The notes beneath the pieces were generated by a model. It worked only from the letters and a program-made list of their open reading frames with translations, was not told the origin of the DNA and ran no database searches. A stretch of 64,000 nucleotides of DNA from Gammaproteobacteria bacterium (lineage in GTDB: Bacteria > Pseudomonadota > Gammaproteobacteria > Xanthomonadales > Marinicellaceae). Position numbers and translations under genes: made by a program. Below, one piece after another: positions 8,267 through 17,698 of the stretch (the first letter of the stretch is position 1; each line of letters opens with the position of its first letter). Location of the stretch: NCBI GenBank assembly GCA_030430025.1, contig JAUIGR010000011.1, positions 1 through 64,000 of the forward strand, read 5' to 3'.

Positions 8267-8524
8267 TGGTGATCTTTGGATTGATGAGCTCAAAGGATTT
8301 AAATCGATCGGCTATACTGCTGTTGGAACAATTGAACAACTAAAATCATATGAATAGCTAACAGATCACATCATTTTATGCTACTTCACCCTCGTGAAGC
8401 CGCTGCACTCTGCTTAAATCTCGCCCAATCCGGTTATGTTTCGGGGGGATTACGCTGTAGTTTTTTTGTTCTGTTGGTTCATATAAAAATGCTACAATGT
8501 CTATAACACCCCTTTCATATTACA
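8267..8524. other. Decayed spacer before the glycosyltransferase gene
   Basis: The tail of another frame (ending at 8357 with '...AVGTIEQLKSYE') runs across the RAYT breakpoint and may be the 3' remnant of a different gene. Downstream, a TACAAT hexamer at about 8492-8497 could be the -10 of a promoter for the next gene; its -35 is unclear. Confidence 0.3.
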
Positions 8525-10156
8525 ATGAGCAAAATACAGAAAATACTGTTTACACTGGCATATATGTTAATTATCGTTTTTGTCATTGTTATATCGACAG
8601 TACCGCCGGTTAGTAGAGATGCACAAACACACCACTTAGCACTTCCTAAAATTTGGTTGTCGGAAGGCATTTTAAGCGTGGTTCCCGAAATGGAGTTTTC
8701 CTACTACCCCCAACTGATTGACTTACTATATATTCTGCCAGTTGCTCTGGATTATGACATTGCCGCTAAGTACATTCATTTCATTTTTGCTCTGGGAACG
8801 GCTTTATTGATATTTTTATTCGTCCGAAAATATCTGAATAGCTTTTGGGGCTTGATGGGTGGTCTGATGTTTTTGACGCTACCCATTATTTTAAAATTAT
8901 CGGTCACAGTCTATGTGGATTTGGGATTGTTGTTCTTTTTTACTGCTTCATTGTTTTCCATATTGATTTGGCTGGAAAAGCCCGAAAAAATCCGCTGGTT
9001 GATTATTGCAGGTATTTCCAGTGGGTTGGCACTATCCACAAAATATAACGCCATGCTGTCGGTAACAATTCTGACACTTCTGCTTGGGTATTTTTATATT
9101 AAAATCTACAAAAATAAAGAAGATACCCAGACTCATTTTTTAAAATATTTATCTATTTTTTCCATATTGGCGATAATGGTTTTTTCTCCCTGGGCAGTTA
9201 GAAATATAAAACTTACGGGTAATCCCGTTTATCCCTTGTATGACTCGGTCTTTTCCAAATTCAGTGATACCAACCAATCAGATCAAAAAACCCTGATTTT
9301 ACCCAAACAAGAACAACTCAAACCTTTTACACTCAGGCATATTCTTTACCAGGAACCACCCCTTTACACAATGGCACTTCCGATAAGAGTCTTTTACGAA
9401 GGTCAGGATGACAAGCCACAGTATTTTGATGGCAAATTAAACCCCATGTTATTGCTGTTTTCATTGTTACTATTTATGGGGCTAAAAGGCAGTTGGCGAC
9501 ATCAGTTTTTGGCCAGCTTTGTTGTTATAACCTTGGTGTACACAATGTTTGCTACCGACATGAGAATCAGGTACATCATCACAATTGTGCCTCCAATGAT
9601 TTTACTGGCTGTTTTCGGGTTATATCATCTTAGCCAAAGACTCAAATCATCACCATCAATTGCAAGAGGTATAACCATAACAGCACTTACTATATACTTT
9701 CTGTATAACTTATCATATGCAAAGGATCTTTATTACAAAACAGATCCTTTGCCCTATATTACTGGTGAAATCAGCAGAGAAGAATATATTTCAAATCAGC
9801 TGCCCTATTATTCATTGAACCAACTTGCAAATAAAGTAGTACCAAAAGACGGAAAATTATTGGGTATATATACCGGTTTCAGACGTTACTATCTGGATGT
9901 CCCCCACACCCTTCAAAGTGAGTTGCTGGTACATCTTGCTAACAAGGTTTCCAATGCAAATGATTTAGCTACAGAACTAACTAGGAAACAAATTACACAC
10001 ATTCTAATTAGAGTAGATGTGTTCAATAACAGTTTGGCTGAAGAAAGATCAGAGGTTCACGCCGTGATTACCGATTTTTTTAACCAGAAGGTGATGCTTT
10101 TAGACTCTAAAGATAGATTCTCACTATATGAAATTAACAATGGTAACCTCCCTTAA
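8525..10156 (+). CDS. GT-C membrane glycosyltransferase (family 39 / ArnT-like)
   Basis: 543 residues with about ten transmembrane helices. The first periplasmic loop carries the acidic motif expected of polyprenyl-phosphate sugar transferases ('VSRDAQTHHLALPKIWLSEG', about residues 29-48), followed by 'YPQLIDLLYILP' and a Lys-Tyr motif 'STKYNAML' typical of the PMT/ArnT superfamily. The C-terminal ~150 residues form a soluble periplasmic domain. It probably moves a sugar from a lipid-linked donor to a protein, lipid or polymer; the acceptor cannot be told. It converges on an FkbM methyltransferase gene, which may hint at a small surface-glycan locus. No strong ribosome-binding site precedes the ATG. 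Confidence 0.8.
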   Translation: MSKIQKILFTLAYMLIIVFVIVISTVPPVSRDAQTHHLALPKIWLSEGILSVVPEMEFSYYPQLIDLLYILPVALDYDIAAKYIHFIFALGTALLIFLFVRKYLNSFWGLMGGLMFLTLPIILKLSVTVYVDLGLLFFFTASLFSILIWLEKPEKIRWLIIAGISSGLALSTKYNAMLSVTILTLLLGYFYIKIYKNKEDTQTHFLKYLSIFSILAIMVFSPWAVRNIKLTGNPVYPLYDSVFSKFSDTNQSDQKTLILPKQEQLKPFTLRHILYQEPPLYTMALPIRVFYEGQDDKPQYFDGKLNPMLLLFSLLLFMGLKGSWRHQFLASFVVITLVYTMFATDMRIRYIITIVPPMILLAVFGLYHLSQRLKSSPSIARGITITALTIYFLYNLSYAKDLYYKTDPLPYITGEISREEYISNQLPYYSLNQLANKVVPKDGKLLGIYTGFRRYYLDVPHTLQSELLVHLANKVSNANDLATELTRKQITHILIRVDVFNNSLAEERSEVHAVITDFFNQKVMLLDSKDRFSLYEINNGNLP

Positions 10157-10241
10157 ATACTGTATGATATTTGGGTAAAACCAGAAAATTAAAGACGGTT
10201 TTATGTTGAAAATGGTAAATTAATCGTAAGCTGATCTTACC

Positions 10242-11033
10242 TCAACCCTGACTGTAAGCCAAAATATTAGCATGTGGCATGTTCATTAGTTCTGAGTGAG
10301 ATATTGGTACCAATACACCTTTACCTTTGATTAATTGGACATGGCTGAATTGAGAAAATATTTCTTCAACGAATTCTTCCGGCTGTTGGTTTCTTTGTTT
10401 GATATGTTTTGAGTTCCATTCAAAAATCACTTTGATGTTCGGATTTTTTGCTATGGTTTCTTTAGCACCTCTTAACACATAAGGTTCAGCCCCTTCTGTA
10501 TCAATTTTAATTAAATCAACCTTTGTATCTGCACATATAGCATCTAATGTTTTTGTTTCTACTTGACAATGTTTCTTAGCAAGCCCAGGCTGCACAGGAG
10601 TCACAATTCTTCCTGACCCATCTCTGTGTTCATTCCATGTAAATGTTAATTCAGTGGCACAGTCATAAACCGCCAACTGATGTAGAAAAAATCTTTTAGT
10701 AAATCCGTTAATGATAATGTTTTCCTCCAATGTTTTATACACTTCAGGATTGGCTTCAATTGAAATAACACTACCATTCGGCCCAACCAAATCTCCTGCT
10801 AATAATGAAAGAAATCCAATGTTTGCGCCAACATCTACTACAACATCACCAACATTAATATATTTCTCAAAAATCCTACATAGAGCAGCTTCAATAACCC
10901 CATTATCAATTAAACTTAATGTATGAATATTTCTTGTATTTATAATTATCTTTTTCCCGAAATAAGTTTTAGTAAGTCCCATATTTCCATATAACTTTGC
11001 GAAACAAAGTGGATTTCTAGGTTGGTTTCTCAT
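10242..11033 (-). CDS. FkbM-family SAM-dependent methyltransferase
   Basis: 263 residues. The SAM-binding glycine-rich motif is 'VVDVGANIGFLSLLAG' and is followed by the acidic 'VISIEANPE' strand and the family hallmark 'LIKIDTEGAEPYVLRGA'. FkbM enzymes O-methylate sugars or natural products. The N-terminal ~55 residues extend ahead of the SAM fold. The ATG has an AAAGGA ribosome-binding site. It is transcribed convergently with the GT-C glycosyltransferase gene, and the two may act on the same glycan, which is inference from proximity only. Confidence 0.85.
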   Translation of the reverse strand: MRNQPRNPLCFAKLYGNMGLTKTYFGKKIIINTRNIHTLSLIDNGVIEAALCRIFEKYINVGDVVVDVGANIGFLSLLAGDLVGPNGSVISIEANPEVYKTLEENIIINGFTKRFFLHQLAVYDCATELTFTWNEHRDGSGRIVTPVQPGLAKKHCQVETKTLDAICADTKVDLIKIDTEGAEPYVLRGAKETIAKNPNIKVIFEWNSKHIKQRNQQPEEFVEEIFSQFSHVQLIKGKGVLVPISHSELMNMPHANILAYSQG

Positions 11034-11119
11034 TAATTTTCCTTTCTCACTTTATAGTTTAAGTAATCGCCAATATGTAGTTTTCCAAATATTTTGACAA
11101 TGACCGATACAGTGTCAAT

Positions 11120-11692
11120 TTATTGACATGAGGCCACTGGCTTTAATTGGTGTCGTTCACTCGTTTCAAAACAGTCTCCAAGCATAGAACAATAACAAGC
11201 ACTATACTTGACATTAAATCGCACTTCATTAATTTGTTCCCATAACTGTTCGTTTTCCGGGTGATATTTGAACCTAAAAAAATCCAGTGTCGACTGACCT
11301 GCCAAAACACTGTTGTTGACCGGAGAAGTTGAAAATTGTGGCAATTCTCTCACCGCCTGTGCTTTCATTAATTCAATATAGCTCAATAACTTTTCAGAAC
11401 AACAACGCTCTAATATTGGGTAAAAATGAGAATATTTCTTTCCTTGATAAGCAACTGTTACTGATTTAATCATGGCTGGTCCAATACCCGCATTCACGAC
11501 ACTGAGAATCACCTCTTTTTCATCTTTCTCATTGATATTGCCATGATCAAAGTACAATAACGGAAATGTCATGGCTTTGACCTGTTTTTCTGCCGAATCA
11601 GCCTGCAAATAGGTAGCGTAAAAAGAAGCAGCAGAAATCAAAACTGCACAAAATGCAATCACAAAATTAATCTTGTCCTGCCGACTCTTCAC
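11120..11692 (-). CDS. Membrane-anchored hypothetical protein
   Basis: 190 residues starting from a GTG. One N-terminal transmembrane helix ('INFVIAFCAVLISAASFYAT', about 8-27) anchors a periplasmic or cytosolic domain with the motif 'VVNAGIGPAMIKSV', which recurs in uncharacterised bacterial beta-sandwich proteins with the same architecture. Five cysteines in the C-terminal half, including a CC pair and 'CYCSMLGDC', suggest disulfides if exported. It lies 9 nt after arcA on the same strand and is the last gene of the paa-arcA operon. Function unknown. Confidence 0.7.
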   Translation of the reverse strand: MKSRQDKINFVIAFCAVLISAASFYATYLQADSAEKQVKAMTFPLLYFDHGNINEKDEKEVILSVVNAGIGPAMIKSVTVAYQGKKYSHFYPILERCCSEKLLSYIELMKAQAVRELPQFSTSPVNNSVLAGQSTLDFFRFKYHPENEQLWEQINEVRFNVKYSACYCSMLGDCFETSERHQLKPVASCQ

Positions 11693-11701
11693 TTACTTAA
11701 A

Positions 11702-12952
11702 CTACCAACTCACGGCTTCTCTATGCACAGGCATCGTCATACATCGACAACCACCTCCTCCCCGGGACAATTCCGAACCATCCATTGCCACTGCTACTTT
11801 TTGATCCGATTGTAACTTCACGTTCTCATTTATGATATCTTGAGCATCAATGATATCAAAACCAGCTTGGTTTAAGGCCTCTAATGTCGCATGGTTATGC
11901 TTGTAACCAATAATTTGTCCTGGAGCAAAAGTAAAAAAATTGGCACCGCTGGTCCATTGTTCACGTTCTTGATAAAATTCATTACTACCACCACAGTTAA
12001 CAAAGTTCATTTCTAGTCCAAAGTGTCTCAACGCTTTAGGTAAGCCAGAATATTCAGTAATTTTTTTGATTTGTCCCTGGCTACAAGACATATGAAACGC
12101 CTTACACTTACTCGGTCCAGTAATCAATGGAGGAAAATTCATCACCGTTTCTTGATCTAACAATGTGAAAATCATATCCAAATGTATAGTCGCTCGGATT
12201 TTTGGTAAATCAACCACCACAATATCTAATTTATCCATACCATGTGATAATTTTCGAGCAATGCGGTCAATTGCCCTGGCTGAAGTACGCTCCGAGAATC
12301 CTATCACTAATAAATCATCTCGAAAAACCAATAAATCACCGCCTTCAATGGTCACTTCTTCTTTTTGTCTTTTAGTACCGTCAAAATGAAATCCTTGGCC
12401 TGAGAGTAAATGGTGATTATTGAAAATGGCTTTAAGCAACAAAGCCTCCGTTAACCTGACCCGATGAGCCATCGAACCGATAACTGCTTTGTCATATACA
12501 CACATCACCGCATCACGTGTAAAAAAGGCATTAGGCAAAGGTGGTATGGCGTGACGGGAAGGACTGAGAAACTTTTCTAATGTATCCTTTTTCAACAACG
12601 TACCTTCAAAGAACTGACGAGAGAGTTGTGCTGCCGGCAACACCATCAAATCATCAACCAATTCGTTATGGCCATGCAGTGCACAAACTTCTTGCAACAA
12701 ATCCAGCTTGACCTTTTCATCAGTGAGCACATCTGTCAGCAGCGATGCAAACTCCAAAACATGATCAGCCACTTTATGCAAAACACCTGTTAATTGTCGA
12801 TGTTCCTCAAGGGCCAAATCTAATGTAAGGATATCATCATAAAGTACTTCAGCCGCCGTTTCAGGTGTCATATTCTCCATTTCAGGTCCTGGCTCATGAA
12901 TGATGACTGTGTTGAGTTTACCAATCTCAGAATAGTTAGAAATTTTGCCCAT
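11702..12952 (-). CDS. arcA: Arginine deiminase
   Basis: 416 residues, the usual ADI length. Converts arginine to citrulline and ammonia. The family signatures are all present: 'IHEPGPEMENMTPE' at the N-terminus, 'FFTRDAVMC', 'EGGDLLVF', 'HLDMIFTLLD' and the C-terminal nucleophile loop 'GGGGCRCMTMP', where C404 is the expected catalytic cysteine. No ornithine carbamoyltransferase, carbamate kinase or antiporter gene is nearby. Instead it begins 5 nt after paaE on the same strand, which places it in the phenylacetate operon. The placement is unusual; the protein itself looks intact. Confidence 0.93.
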   Translation of the reverse strand: MGKISNYSEIGKLNTVIIHEPGPEMENMTPETAAEVLYDDILTLDLALEEHRQLTGVLHKVADHVLEFASLLTDVLTDEKVKLDLLQEVCALHGHNELVDDLMVLPAAQLSRQFFEGTLLKKDTLEKFLSPSRHAIPPLPNAFFTRDAVMCVYDKAVIGSMAHRVRLTEALLLKAIFNNHHLLSGQGFHFDGTKRQKEEVTIEGGDLLVFRDDLLVIGFSERTSARAIDRIARKLSHGMDKLDIVVVDLPKIRATIHLDMIFTLLDQETVMNFPPLITGPSKCKAFHMSCSQGQIKKITEYSGLPKALRHFGLEMNFVNCGGSNEFYQEREQWTSGANFFTFAPGQIIGYKHNHATLEALNQAGFDIIDAQDIINENVKLQSDQKVAVAMDGSELSRGGGGCRCMTMPVHREAVSW

Positions 12953-12957
12953 CTGCG

Positions 12958-14013
12958 TTACTCATCAAAAGAGATGTGAATTTTACTGGAACGAACCACA
13001 GATTGACAGCCTAGGATATAGCCTGTCTCAAGCTCCCAATCCTCCAATGAATAATTATTAATCATTTCTACATCACCTTCTATGAGCCTACATCGACAAG
13101 TAGCACAAACCCCAGCTTTACATGAGTACGGCAAGCTCACACCAGCCATCTCTGCGGATTCAAGCAAAGTTACTTGTTCACCTGCTTTGATACCAAAATG
13201 ATGATTGGCACCATCAATAGTAACCGTAATACCAACATCTTCCTTAATGGTTTTATCAGCTAAAGATATTTCCTGTCCTTCTGACAAGAATCGTTCATTA
13301 TGAATTTTTCGCGTTGGAACACCCAAAATATCCAAAGAACGACAAACACTATCAATCATTTCTCCAGGACCACAAACAAAGTAATCAGAAACTTCAATTT
13401 GATCGAGTATATGTTCTTTAATAAACACTACTTTACCATGATCTATACGACCATGATTGAAAGGCATGTCAACTTTCTGTTGAGACAAGAAATAATGGAT
13501 ACTGAATCTATCTTGATAACGATCTTTCAATGCTGCTATTTCATCATGCAACAAAATATCTGTCGAATTCGAATTACCATAGAACAAAAGAAATTGAGCA
13601 TCCTCTGTTTGCTCTAATGTCGCATAGATCATTGCCATCACGGGAGTAATACCTGATCCTGCCGCAAAAGCCGCGTAACATCGCCCATTTTCTGGTTGTA
13701 ACGAAAAGTGACCTGATGGTGATAAAACATCGACTTGATCACCCACATGAAAATTAGTTTGTGCTGGTTCAGAAAATCGACCATTTTTGACAGCTTTAAT
13801 GAGCACTTTTACCTCATCTGTTTTGCAACTCGATGAACAAATAGAGTAACTGCGTCTCAACTCTTCTCCCTGAGACATGACTCGGAAAGTCATATGCTGA
13901 CCAGGCAAGAAAATAAACTCATTTTTTAATTCAGGAGGAATGGCTAAAGTCCAAATAACCGCATTAGGTTGTTTTTCTATGGCTGTTATAATTAATTTAT
14001 GAAACTGGTGCAT
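12958..14013 (-). CDS. paaE: Phenylacetyl-CoA 1,2-epoxidase reductase subunit PaaE
   Basis: Flavoprotein reductase that passes electrons from NADPH to the PaaAC diiron centre. Domains in order: FAD-binding barrel with 'RRSYSICSS', NAD(P)-binding domain with 'FAAGSGITPVMAM' and a C-terminal plant-type [2Fe-2S] ferredoxin whose cluster cysteines are C304, C309, C312 and C342 when counted from an ATG six codons upstream (14031). The start at 14013 (MHQFHKL) is preferred because homologues begin there. It overlaps the end of paaD by 17 nt. Intact. Confidence 0.92.
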   Translation of the reverse strand: MHQFHKLIITAIEKQPNAVIWTLAIPPELKNEFIFLPGQHMTFRVMSQGEELRRSYSICSSSCKTDEVKVLIKAVKNGRFSEPAQTNFHVGDQVDVLSPSGHFSLQPENGRCYAAFAAGSGITPVMAMIYATLEQTEDAQFLLFYGNSNSTDILLHDEIAALKDRYQDRFSIHYFLSQQKVDMPFNHGRIDHGKVVFIKEHILDQIEVSDYFVCGPGEMIDSVCRSLDILGVPTRKIHNERFLSEGQEISLADKTIKEDVGITVTIDGANHHFGIKAGEQVTLLESAEMAGVSLPYSCKAGVCATCRCRLIEGDVEMINNYSLEDWELETGYILGCQSVVRSSKIHISFDE

Positions 14014-14470
14014 GACATTTAAAATAATCAAATGGTTCTAAGCAATCCTGGCATCGATACAGCGATTTACAAGCAGTTGAGCCATATTGACTGATCAGAG
14101 TGGTATGAGTTGAATGACACAAAGGGCAAACGACATCCTGGTTTTTAGCAACAGGCGGCGCAATACCAAAAGCCTGCATTTTTTGGCGACCTGGTTCGCT
14201 AATCATATCGGTTGACCAAACAGGTGTTCGGCTGACATGAATAATGAACTGACTGATATGATGTTGCTCCATCACTGCTTTGATGTCATCTTGGATCGCG
14301 TACATAGCAGGACAACCTGAATAGGTTGGAATGATATCTATCCTCACCTGACCAGCCTTGATCGTCACGGATTGTAAAATACCCAGTTCTTTGATGCTAA
14401 TAACAGGTATTTCCGGATCTTTAACTGCCTCCAACCAAGATTCAACTTGTGTAGCACTTACTGGCATCAC
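13997..14470 (-). CDS. paaD: Phenylacetyl-CoA epoxidase maturation protein PaaD
   Basis: 157 residues of the MIP18/DUF59 family. The N-terminal half has 'DPEIPVISIKELGI' and 'TYSGCPAM', and the C-terminal half has a zinc-ribbon-like set of cysteines (CPLCHST ... C ... CQDC ... CH). In the paa system PaaD is needed for assembly or function of the iron centres of the epoxidase complex. It overlaps paaC by 4 nt and paaE by 17 nt, so translation is coupled. Confidence 0.92.
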   Translation of the reverse strand: MMPVSATQVESWLEAVKDPEIPVISIKELGILQSVTIKAGQVRIDIIPTYSGCPAMYAIQDDIKAVMEQHHISQFIIHVSRTPVWSTDMISEPGRQKMQAFGIAPPVAKNQDVVCPLCHSTHTTLISQYGSTACKSLYRCQDCLEPFDYFKCHAPVS

Positions 14471-15222
14471 CAGTCACAGCCAGGATATGCTCTTTGTAAG
14501 AATTGCATTTCTGCCAACATATAGCCCAAGTGTTCGGAGTGCTCTCCCTGCAAACCACCAGTAGCTACCCAGCCTGATTCAGGCAAAATCAACTGACACT
14601 GTATTAAATGTGACTCTACCATACTATGCCATTGCTCCCTTATACTTTCCATGTCAGCAGCAATGCCTTGTTTTTGTAGATATATCATGCCTTCATCACT
14701 TTCAAATAATTCGGAAGTATAAAACCATAGCTCATCAAGGGCTTTTTGCATTTTTTGCTGTGCTTCTTCAGTACTCATACACAAACGTTTCAACCATTCA
14801 TGACTGCGCTCATGGTGATACTGTACTTCTGTTAATGCTTTTTTAGCAACATCGGCCAAAGGCTGATAACAACTTTCAGATAACGCGCGGTACAATAGTA
14901 AACTATAACTGTCAACAAAATACTGTTTCACCATAGTGTATGCAAAATCGCCACGAGGTAATTCGGTCAGTAATGGGTTGCGAAAACCATCAACATCACG
15001 TAAAAAAGCCAAATCATCAACACTGACATCAGTTTCTGATATTTCTACAGCCAACTGATAAAACAAATTGGCATGTCCCATGATATCTAAAGAGATATTA
15101 GTTAATGCCACATCTTCTTCCAAATAAGGCCCATGTCCACACCATTCCGCTAACCGCTGGCTCATAGTCAGACTGGTGTCTGCTAATCTGAGAAAATAAT
15201 GATATAAATATTCTGCTTCCAT
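14467..15222 (-). CDS. paaC: Phenylacetyl-CoA 1,2-epoxidase structural subunit PaaC
   Basis: 251 residues with a ferritin-like four-helix fold. Motifs such as 'LADTSLTMSQRLAEWCGHGP', 'NISLDIMGHANLFYQLA' and 'YHHERSHEWLKRL' match PaaC. It is a non-catalytic paralogue of PaaA that holds the A-C heterodimer together. It shares its start with the last base of paaB and overlaps paaD by 4 nt. Confidence 0.94.
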   Translation of the reverse strand: MEAEYLYHYFLRLADTSLTMSQRLAEWCGHGPYLEEDVALTNISLDIMGHANLFYQLAVEISETDVSVDDLAFLRDVDGFRNPLLTELPRGDFAYTMVKQYFVDSYSLLLYRALSESCYQPLADVAKKALTEVQYHHERSHEWLKRLCMSTEEAQQKMQKALDELWFYTSELFESDEGMIYLQKQGIAADMESIREQWHSMVESHLIQCQLILPESGWVATGGLQGEHSEHLGYMLAEMQFLQRAYPGCDW

Positions 15223-15503
15223 TACATGTTTTCCACTTCTTTATTTAGAGGATAAAAGGTTGGATGTCTGTAGACTTTATCTTCTGCAGGGTCAAACCAT
15301 TGATGTTCCTGTGCAGGATTAGATGCTGTAATGTACTTCGCCTCAACGACCCAAATACTCACTCCTTCCTGTCGACGCGTATAGACATCACGAGCATTCA
15401 TAAGCGCCATTTTTTCATCTGATGCATGCAGTGACCCTACATGGCGATGATTCAAGCCTGCCTTGGAACGGATAAACACCTCATATAATTTACTTGACAT
15501 CAA
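15222..15503 (-). CDS. paaB: Phenylacetyl-CoA 1,2-epoxidase subunit PaaB
   Basis: 93 residues, close to the usual ~95. The sequence '[21 protein letters not shown]' and '[20 protein letters not shown]' is diagnostic of PaaB, the small subunit that bridges PaaAC dimers into the large epoxidase complex. It overlaps paaA by 4 nt. Confidence 0.94.
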   Translation of the reverse strand: MMSSKLYEVFIRSKAGLNHRHVGSLHASDEKMALMNARDVYTRRQEGVSIWVVEAKYITASNPAQEHQWFDPAEDKVYRHPTFYPLNKEVENM

Positions 15504-16480
15504 GCAGCCTCCTCTTTTATTTTTTGTTGATTCGCTTGGTAAACTTCAACGGCATCCCTTACCCATGCACCTTCTTCATGTGCTTTAATTCGAGCTTGCA
15601 TCCGTTGATGATTACAAGGACCATGACCTTTAATGACATTCATAAACTCATCCCAATTAATCTCTCCATGATCATAACCTTGTTTGTCATCGTTCCATTT
15701 CAGCTCAGGATCAGGAATAGTTAAACCCAAGTGTTCCGCTTGTGGTACTGTAGCATCAATGAACTTTTGCCGTAAATCATCATTACTGAATCGTTTAATT
15801 TTCCATTTCATAGACTGTTCTGAATGCTTAGAATCTTTGTCACTTGGCCCAAACATCATCAAAGAAGGCCACCAAAACCGATTCAATGCTTTTTGTGCCA
15901 TTATTTTTTGCGCTTCACTGCCTCGAGCTAAAACTGTCATAATTTCATAACCCTGACGCTGATGGAAACTTTCTTCTTTACATATCCTCACCATAGAGCG
16001 TGCATAAGGTCCATAAGAAGCACGGCAAAGTGGCACTTGATTCATGATAGCCGCGCCATCAACCAGCCAGCCAATAGCACCAATATCTGCCCATGAAGTT
16101 GTAGGATAATTAAAAATGCTGGAATATTTTGCTTGGCCAGTGAGTAATTCAGTAGTTAACTGTTCTCTACTGACACCCAATGTTTCGGTCGCTGAATAAA
16201 TGTACAAACCATGGCCAGCTTCATCCTGTACTTTAGCCAACAAAATCATTTTACGTTTAAGTGTTGGCGCTCTGGTAATCCAGTTACCTTCGGGTAATTG
16301 TCCCACAATTTCTGAATGGGCATGTTGCGACATTTGTCGAATCAGTGTTTTTCTATATGCTTCAGGCATCCAGTCTCGAGGTTCAATCTTAATTTCTGCA
16401 TCTATTTTTTTCTGAAATGCATCCAAAAGCTCCTGCGGTTCTTCACTGCCCTTGGCATCAGTGAGTCCTTGAGAATACAT
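15500..16480 (-). CDS. paaA: Phenylacetyl-CoA 1,2-epoxidase catalytic subunit PaaA
   Basis: 326 residues, ferritin-like diiron monooxygenase. The iron ligands lie in '[15 protein letters not shown]' and '[15 protein letters not shown]', both intact. With PaaB, C and E it epoxidises the ring of phenylacetyl-CoA. It follows the thiolase gene by 12 nt, and an AGGA site lies before the ATG at 16480. Confidence 0.95.
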   Translation of the reverse strand: MYSQGLTDAKGSEEPQELLDAFQKKIDAEIKIEPRDWMPEAYRKTLIRQMSQHAHSEIVGQLPEGNWITRAPTLKRKMILLAKVQDEAGHGLYIYSATETLGVSREQLTTELLTGQAKYSSIFNYPTTSWADIGAIGWLVDGAAIMNQVPLCRASYGPYARSMVRICKEESFHQRQGYEIMTVLARGSEAQKIMAQKALNRFWWPSLMMFGPSDKDSKHSEQSMKWKIKRFSNDDLRQKFIDATVPQAEHLGLTIPDPELKWNDDKQGYDHGEINWDEFMNVIKGHGPCNHQRMQARIKAHEEGAWVRDAVEVYQANQQKIKEEAA

Positions 16481-16492
16481 GGCATTGTCCTC

Positions 16493-17698
16493 CTAAACTT
16501 TTTCTAATAACATAGCCATGCCCTGGCCAACGCCAACACACATGGTACAAAGAGCCATTTTACCATTTTGACGATGTAATTGCTTAATCGCAGTCAAAAC
16601 CAGGCGGGCTCCTGACATACCCAGTGGATGCCCCAATGCGATGGCGCCACCATTAGGATTTACTCTGCAATCATCATCAGCGATACCTAACTGCCTTAAA
16701 ACTGCCAAAGCTTGTGAAGCAAAAGCTTCATTCAATTCAATCACCTCCAAATCATCTATGGTTTTAGTATATCGATTCAGTAATTTTTGTGTTGCAGGAA
16801 CTGGTCCAATACCCATCACTTCAGGTTCAACGCCAGCGACACTGGCTCCAACGAATCTTGCTAATGGCTGTAGATCATATTGTTTTACCGCAACATCAGA
16901 AGCGATGATCATCGCACACGCTCCATCATTAACACCTGAAGCATTACCTGCAGTGACTGTACCATTGGCTCTGAATGGCGTTGCCAACTTTGACAACGTT
17001 TCTAATTGAGTGTCGCCTCGTGGATGCTCATCTTTATTGACAATAATGGAATCGCCTTTGCGCTGTGGTAATATGATCGGAACAATTTCTTCATCAAATA
17101 CACCGTCAACCTGAGCTTGCGCGCATTTTTGTTGGCTTCGATAAGCAAACAAGTCTTGATCTTCCCGTGATATATGAAAACGTTCAGCTACGTTTTCTCC
17201 CGTTTCAGGCATGGACTCTGTTCCATATTGTTGTTGAAGTTTAGGATTAATAAATCGCCAGCCAATGGTGGTGTCATAAATTTCAGCATGGCGTGAAAAA
17301 GCCACAGTTGCTTTTGGCATCACAAAAGGTGCGCGTGACATCGACTCAACACCACCAGCAATCATTACATCCGCATCTCCGAAAGCAATCGTTCTGGCTG
17401 CTGTCGCTATGGCATCCATACCAGATGCACATAAGCGATTAACTGTCATACCGGCCACTGAAGTAGGCAAGCCAGCCAATAATGCAGACATTTTAGCTAC
17501 ATTACGATTATCTTCACCTGCTTGATTAGCACAACCTGCAATGACATCTTGGATAACCTCATGGGGCAAATCAGGATTACGACGCAACAATTCACCAATT
17601 GTCGTAGCCAACATATCATCAGGACGAACGGAAGATAAAACACCGCCAAAACGACCAATCGGTGTACGAACACCATCACAAATATAAACAGCTCTCAC
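16493..17698 (-). CDS. paaJ: 3-oxoadipyl-CoA / 3-oxo-5,6-dehydrosuberyl-CoA thiolase
   Basis: 401 residues of the PaaJ/PcaF thiolase type. The acyl-accepting cysteine is C90 ('NRLCASGMDA'), the catalytic histidine lies in 'GGAIALGHPLG' and the second cysteine in 'TMCVGVGQG'. The opening 'VYICDGVRTPIGRFGG' is typical of PaaJ. It carries out the thiolytic steps of phenylacetate catabolism, giving acetyl-CoA and succinyl-CoA. It overlaps paaH by 4 nt. Confidence 0.92.
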   Translation of the reverse strand: MRAVYICDGVRTPIGRFGGVLSSVRPDDMLATTIGELLRRNPDLPHEVIQDVIAGCANQAGEDNRNVAKMSALLAGLPTSVAGMTVNRLCASGMDAIATAARTIAFGDADVMIAGGVESMSRAPFVMPKATVAFSRHAEIYDTTIGWRFINPKLQQQYGTESMPETGENVAERFHISREDQDLFAYRSQQKCAQAQVDGVFDEEIVPIILPQRKGDSIIVNKDEHPRGDTQLETLSKLATPFRANGTVTAGNASGVNDGACAMIIASDVAVKQYDLQPLARFVGASVAGVEPEVMGIGPVPATQKLLNRYTKTIDDLEVIELNEAFASQALAVLRQLGIADDDCRVNPNGGAIALGHPLGMSGARLVLTAIKQLHRQNGKMALCTMCVGVGQGMAMLLEKV

